NCBI RefSeq assembly: GCF_000373965.1
Contig: NZ_KB892834.1
Coordinates: forward strand, 364,600-428,599
Source of the DNA: Uliginosibacterium gangwonense DSM 18521
Lineage (GTDB): Bacteria > Pseudomonadota > Gammaproteobacteria > Burkholderiales > Rhodocyclaceae
Direction of reading: 5' to 3'
DNA length: 64,000 bases
A model generated the notes under the pieces. That model searched no databases and was not told the DNA's origin. It saw only the letters and a list, made by a program, of their open reading frames with translations. A program made the position numbers and the translations under genes. Shown piece after piece: positions 61,516 through 64,000 of this stretch; within the stretch, counting starts at the first letter, position 1, and the number at the start of each line of letters is the position of its first letter.

Positions 61516-62850
61516 ATGCAAACCCTATCCCGTGGCCAGCGCCTGAAGCTTGCCGATCTTGGCTTACCCAACGGTAATTTCAGTATCAAGCTGGAATGCA
61601 ACAACGCCGGGCTTACCATCGACAGCGCCTGTTTCGGCCTGGATGCGGCACGTAAGCTCTCTGATGAACGTTACATGACGTTTTTCAACCAGCCGGCAAG
61701 CCCCTGTGGCGGTGTTCGGCTGGCGGATGCCAACCGCTTCGAATTCCGGCTTGCCGCCCTGCCCGGCTCGATTCATGCACTTGTCCTGACCCTGGCCATT
61801 GACGGTAACGGGGTGCTGGGCAGCCTGGGCAACAGCCGCGCACAAATCGTAGATGATGCCGGGCAGGTGGTGGCGAGTTTCGATTTTTCCGGTGCCCTGT
61901 TCAAGGATGAGCGGGCGGTGATGCTCATCGAGGTGTACCGCAAGGATGACCATTGGCGCCTGAGCCCCGTTGGCCAAGGCTTCAATGGAGGGCTGGATGC
62001 GCTGGTGACCCATTTTGGTGGAGAAGTGGCCTCCTCTGCGCCAACTTCGGCCCCGGCAGCGCCCAGCGCGCAGACTGCGGCCAGGGTATCGCTGGACAAG
62101 CGTATCGAAAAAGAAGCGCCGCATCTGGTCTCACTGGTCAAAAAAGCCAGCGTGAGTCTGGAAAAGGCCGGACTGGGTGCCCACCGCGCACGGGTATGCC
62201 TGTGCCTCGATATCTCCGGCTCCATGCATTCGCTCTACAAGAGTGGCGCAGTACAGAAGTTTGCCGAGCGCATTCTGGCTCTGGGCTGCCGCTTTGATGA
62301 CGATGGCGAGATTGATGTCTTCCTGTTTGGCGCCAATGTACATCAGCCCGACCCACTGGGGATCGGCAACAACCGCAATTACATTGAGTCCCTGATCAAA
62401 AAGTATCCACTGGAAGGCGATACCCGCTATGGGCGCGCCATGCAGGCCATCCGTGAATACTATTTCCACAAGACCCCTGCCACCGGGCCGCAGCAGATCA
62501 AGAAGGCCGACACGCCGGTGTATGTGATGTTCGTCACCGATGGTGGCACGGCTGATCAGCCGCTGACTGAGCGCCTGTTGCGCGAATCCAGCCACGAACC
62601 GATCTTCTGGCAGTTCATGGGCATTGGCAAAGGGCGCAAGTCCAAGAGCAAGGCATTGAGCTTCTTTTCAGACTCGAATTTCCCCTTCCTGGAGAAGCTC
62701 GACGAACTCAGTGGCCGCCTTGTGGATAACGCGGCGTTCTTCAGTGTTGAACATCCTGAGGAACACCCGGATGAAGCGCTGTTTGACCTGTTGATGGACG
62801 AGTATCCCGAGTGGGTCAAGCTGGTTCGCGGCCACGGCATGATTCCCTGA
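61516..62850 (+). CDS. terF: TerF-like protein: TerD-domain and VWA fusion
   Basis: A 444-residue fusion. The N-terminal TerD-like domain (residues 1-165) lacks the acidic Ca2+ loop: where relatives have [13 protein letters not shown] it reads LADANRFEFRL. An Ala/Ser/Pro linker (about 170-200) leads to a VWA domain with MIDAS residues DISGS and VTDGGTAD. TerF proteins are typical late genes of ter operons. The ATG at 61516 is chosen by homology; no ribosome binding site is visible because the terminator T-run precedes it. Confidence 0.88.
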   Translation: MQTLSRGQRLKLADLGLPNGNFSIKLECNNAGLTIDSACFGLDAARKLSDERYMTFFNQPASPCGGVRLADANRFEFRLAALPGSIHALVLTLAIDGNGVLGSLGNSRAQIVDDAGQVVASFDFSGALFKDERAVMLIEVYRKDDHWRLSPVGQGFNGGLDALVTHFGGEVASSAPTSAPAAPSAQTAARVSLDKRIEKEAPHLVSLVKKASVSLEKAGLGAHRARVCLCLDISGSMHSLYKSGAVQKFAERILALGCRFDDDGEIDVFLFGANVHQPDPLGIGNNRNYIESLIKKYPLEGDTRYGRAMQAIREYYFHKTPATGPQQIKKADTPVYVMFVTDGGTADQPLTERLLRESSHEPIFWQFMGIGKGRKSKSKALSFFSDSNFPFLEKLDELSGRLVDNAAFFSVEHPEEHPDEALFDLLMDEYPEWVKLVRGHGMIP

Positions 62851-62888
62851 CCGCTCCCCCCACATTCTGCAATCAAAGAGGTGCCCAG

Positions 62889-63593
62889 ATGCCTGTATTT
62901 ACCGTCACCGGTGATGTAGATCCCTTCCTCCACGTATCACTGCGCAAGGGGGAATCCATCTATTGCGAAAGCGATGCCATGGTCATGATGGAAGACGCCC
63001 TTGACCTTGCCGGCAAGATGCAAGGTGGCATCCTGCAAGCTGTGATGCGGCGCTTTACCAATGGTGAAAGCTTCTTCCAGCAGCACATCACCGCCACCCG
63101 TGGCGATGGTGACTGTCTGCTCTCACCACGCTTGCCGGGCGGCCTGGAAGTGCTGGATGTGGGTAATGTGCAATACTGCATCTCCGACGATGCCTATGTT
63201 GCGGCGACCGATGGTGTGCAGGTGGTGGCCCAATCACAAGGCATTGGCAACGCCTTGTTTGGCGGTACAGGCGGCTTTTTCATCGGTCGCTCCAGTGGCA
63301 CGGGCAAGCTGGTTGTCTCCGGCTTCGGCTCGATTTTCACCCTGGATGTCACCCCCGAAAAGGGCATGACCATCGACAATGGCCACGTGGTGGCCTGGGA
63401 CGCGAACCTGCGTTATGAGATATCCACATCCACCTCGCAAAACAAGGGCCTGCTTGGCAATCTGGTCAACAGCGTGACCAGTGGCGAGGGGCTGGTTTTG
63501 AAGTTCTCGGGGCGCGGACGTGTCGTCGTATGCTCACGGAATCGCGGCACCTTCATTTCATGGCTGAACTCTCAAATGGGTTCAAAGAGCTGA
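62889..63593 (+). CDS. AIM24-family protein
   Basis: A 234-residue protein of the AIM24/TIGR00266 beta-sandwich family (FLHVSLRKGESIYCESDAMV, GESFFQQHITATRGDGDCLL, GTGGFFIGRSSGTGKLVVSGFG, GRGRVVVCSRN). The family is widespread in bacteria, and its role is unknown; a mitochondrial relative affects inner-membrane organisation. It lies between terF and another terD, so it probably belongs to the Ter locus. AAAGAGGTGCCCAG upstream supports the start. Confidence 0.85.
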   Translation: MPVFTVTGDVDPFLHVSLRKGESIYCESDAMVMMEDALDLAGKMQGGILQAVMRRFTNGESFFQQHITATRGDGDCLLSPRLPGGLEVLDVGNVQYCISDDAYVAATDGVQVVAQSQGIGNALFGGTGGFFIGRSSGTGKLVVSGFGSIFTLDVTPEKGMTIDNGHVVAWDANLRYEISTSTSQNKGLLGNLVNSVTSGEGLVLKFSGRGRVVVCSRNRGTFISWLNSQMGSKS

Positions 63594-63621
63594 TCACACC
63601 ACGGTTACATAAGGAGCACAC

Positions 63622-64000
63622 ATGTCAGTCGATCTGCAAAAAGGCCAGAAAATCAGCCTTGCCAAGGAAAACGGCGGCGCCCTGTCTGTTGTTGTGATGG
63701 GTTTGGGTTGGGATGTTGCCGAAAAGAAGAGCTTTTTCGGCTTTGGCGGTGGCAGCCAGAGCATTGACCTAGATGCCTCCTGCCTGATGTTTGACGAAAA
63801 CCGCAACCTGCTCGATACCGTATGGTTTTGCCAGCTTGAGAGTGAAGACGGCAGCATTGAGCATACCGGGGACAACCTGACAGGCGCTGGTGACGGGGAC
63901 GATGAACAGATCATCGTCAATCTCGATAAAGTGCCAGCCAATGTGAAATCCCTGGTATTTACCGTCAACAGCTTTCGCGGGCAGACCTTTGCTGAGGTCA
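63622..64000 (+). CDS. TerD-type protein, cut by the right edge
   Basis: The first 126 codons of a TerD-domain protein (MSVDLQKGQKISLAKENGG, SIDLDASCLMFDENRN, GDNLTGAGDGDDEQI) end at the window edge. The segment EKKSFFGFGGGSQ near the N-terminus and the WFCQLESEDGS stretch resemble TerZ/TerX rather than TerD proper. AAGGAGCACAC precedes the ATG. The C-terminus is unseen. Confidence 0.88.
   Translation, partial: MSVDLQKGQKISLAKENGGALSVVVMGLGWDVAEKKSFFGFGGGSQSIDLDASCLMFDENRNLLDTVWFCQLESEDGSIEHTGDNLTGAGDGDDEQIIVNLDKVPANVKSLVFTVNSFRGQTFAEV

Noticed and set aside
1-64000. tRNA or rRNA genes, integrase or attachment site at the edges of the accessory regions
   Set aside because: No tRNA-like or rRNA-like sequence and no integrase gene was seen anywhere in the window.

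Overview
The window looks like chromosomal DNA of a GC-rich betaproteobacterium. The block corC, lnt, glyQ, glyS, gmhB, plsC, and the block ppc next to hemC-hemD-hemX-hemY, suggest Rhodocyclales or a close relative (inference from gene order; no rRNA or tRNA gene is visible to confirm it). Coding density is high. The main exception is a GC-poor, repeat-bearing island at about 45.6-47.5 kb.

Layout. 0.2-2.9 kb: a divergent Lrp/AsnC-type regulator, ornithine cyclodeaminase and arginase, together an arginine-to-ornithine-to-proline route. 3.0-7.2 kb: a second elongation factor G with a leader of about 440 nt, then an ABC-F ATPase (YheS type). 7.3-13.2 kb: a six-gene lipid operon on the minus strand resembling E. 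coli ynbABCD (CDP-alcohol phosphotransferase, hydrolase-methyltransferase, PAP2-dual-specificity phosphatase, small membrane protein, acyltransferase, CdsA-like cytidylyltransferase). 13.3-20.3 kb: ppc, then hemCDXY. 20.4-31.2 kb: housekeeping genes ybeY, corC, lnt, glyQS, gmhB, plsC, a YgjP-type metallopeptidase and gloA, interrupted by inverted accessory genes.

31.3-45.6 kb: feoA-feoB plus a Cys-rich membrane protein behind a Fur-like box; dgkA; a PfkB kinase; a glycine-zipper lipoprotein; an ornithine-lipid pair (olsB, olsA); an orphan solute-binding protein; a GH3 beta-glucosidase; a nickel/cobalt efflux pair (dmeR/dmeF) with a textbook TACT-G7-AGTA operator; and a Cys/Met-metabolism PLP enzyme. 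45.6-47.5 kb: REP-like inverted repeats around a shattered REP-associated transposase (RAYT), a small hypothetical gene and two tandem small membrane paralogs. 47.5-50 kb: an outer-membrane DUF481 protein, a lipoprotein and a glycerol-dehydrogenase-like gene.

50-64 kb: a large tellurite-resistance-type (Ter) stress locus with two divergent arms. The minus arm holds pgpA (apparently starting at ATT), three TerY von Willebrand A proteins, a TerD protein, a PP2C phosphatase, a Ser/Thr kinase (the TerY-P triad), a rhomboid protease fused to a beta-propeller, and the glycerol-dehydrogenase-like gene. The plus arm holds terC, two terD-type genes, a terF-like TerD-VWA fusion, an AIM24-family protein and a further terD-type gene cut by the window edge.

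The best candidates for little-described biology are the Ter locus with its rhomboid-propeller gene, the ynb-like lipid operon, and the structured fusA2 leader.
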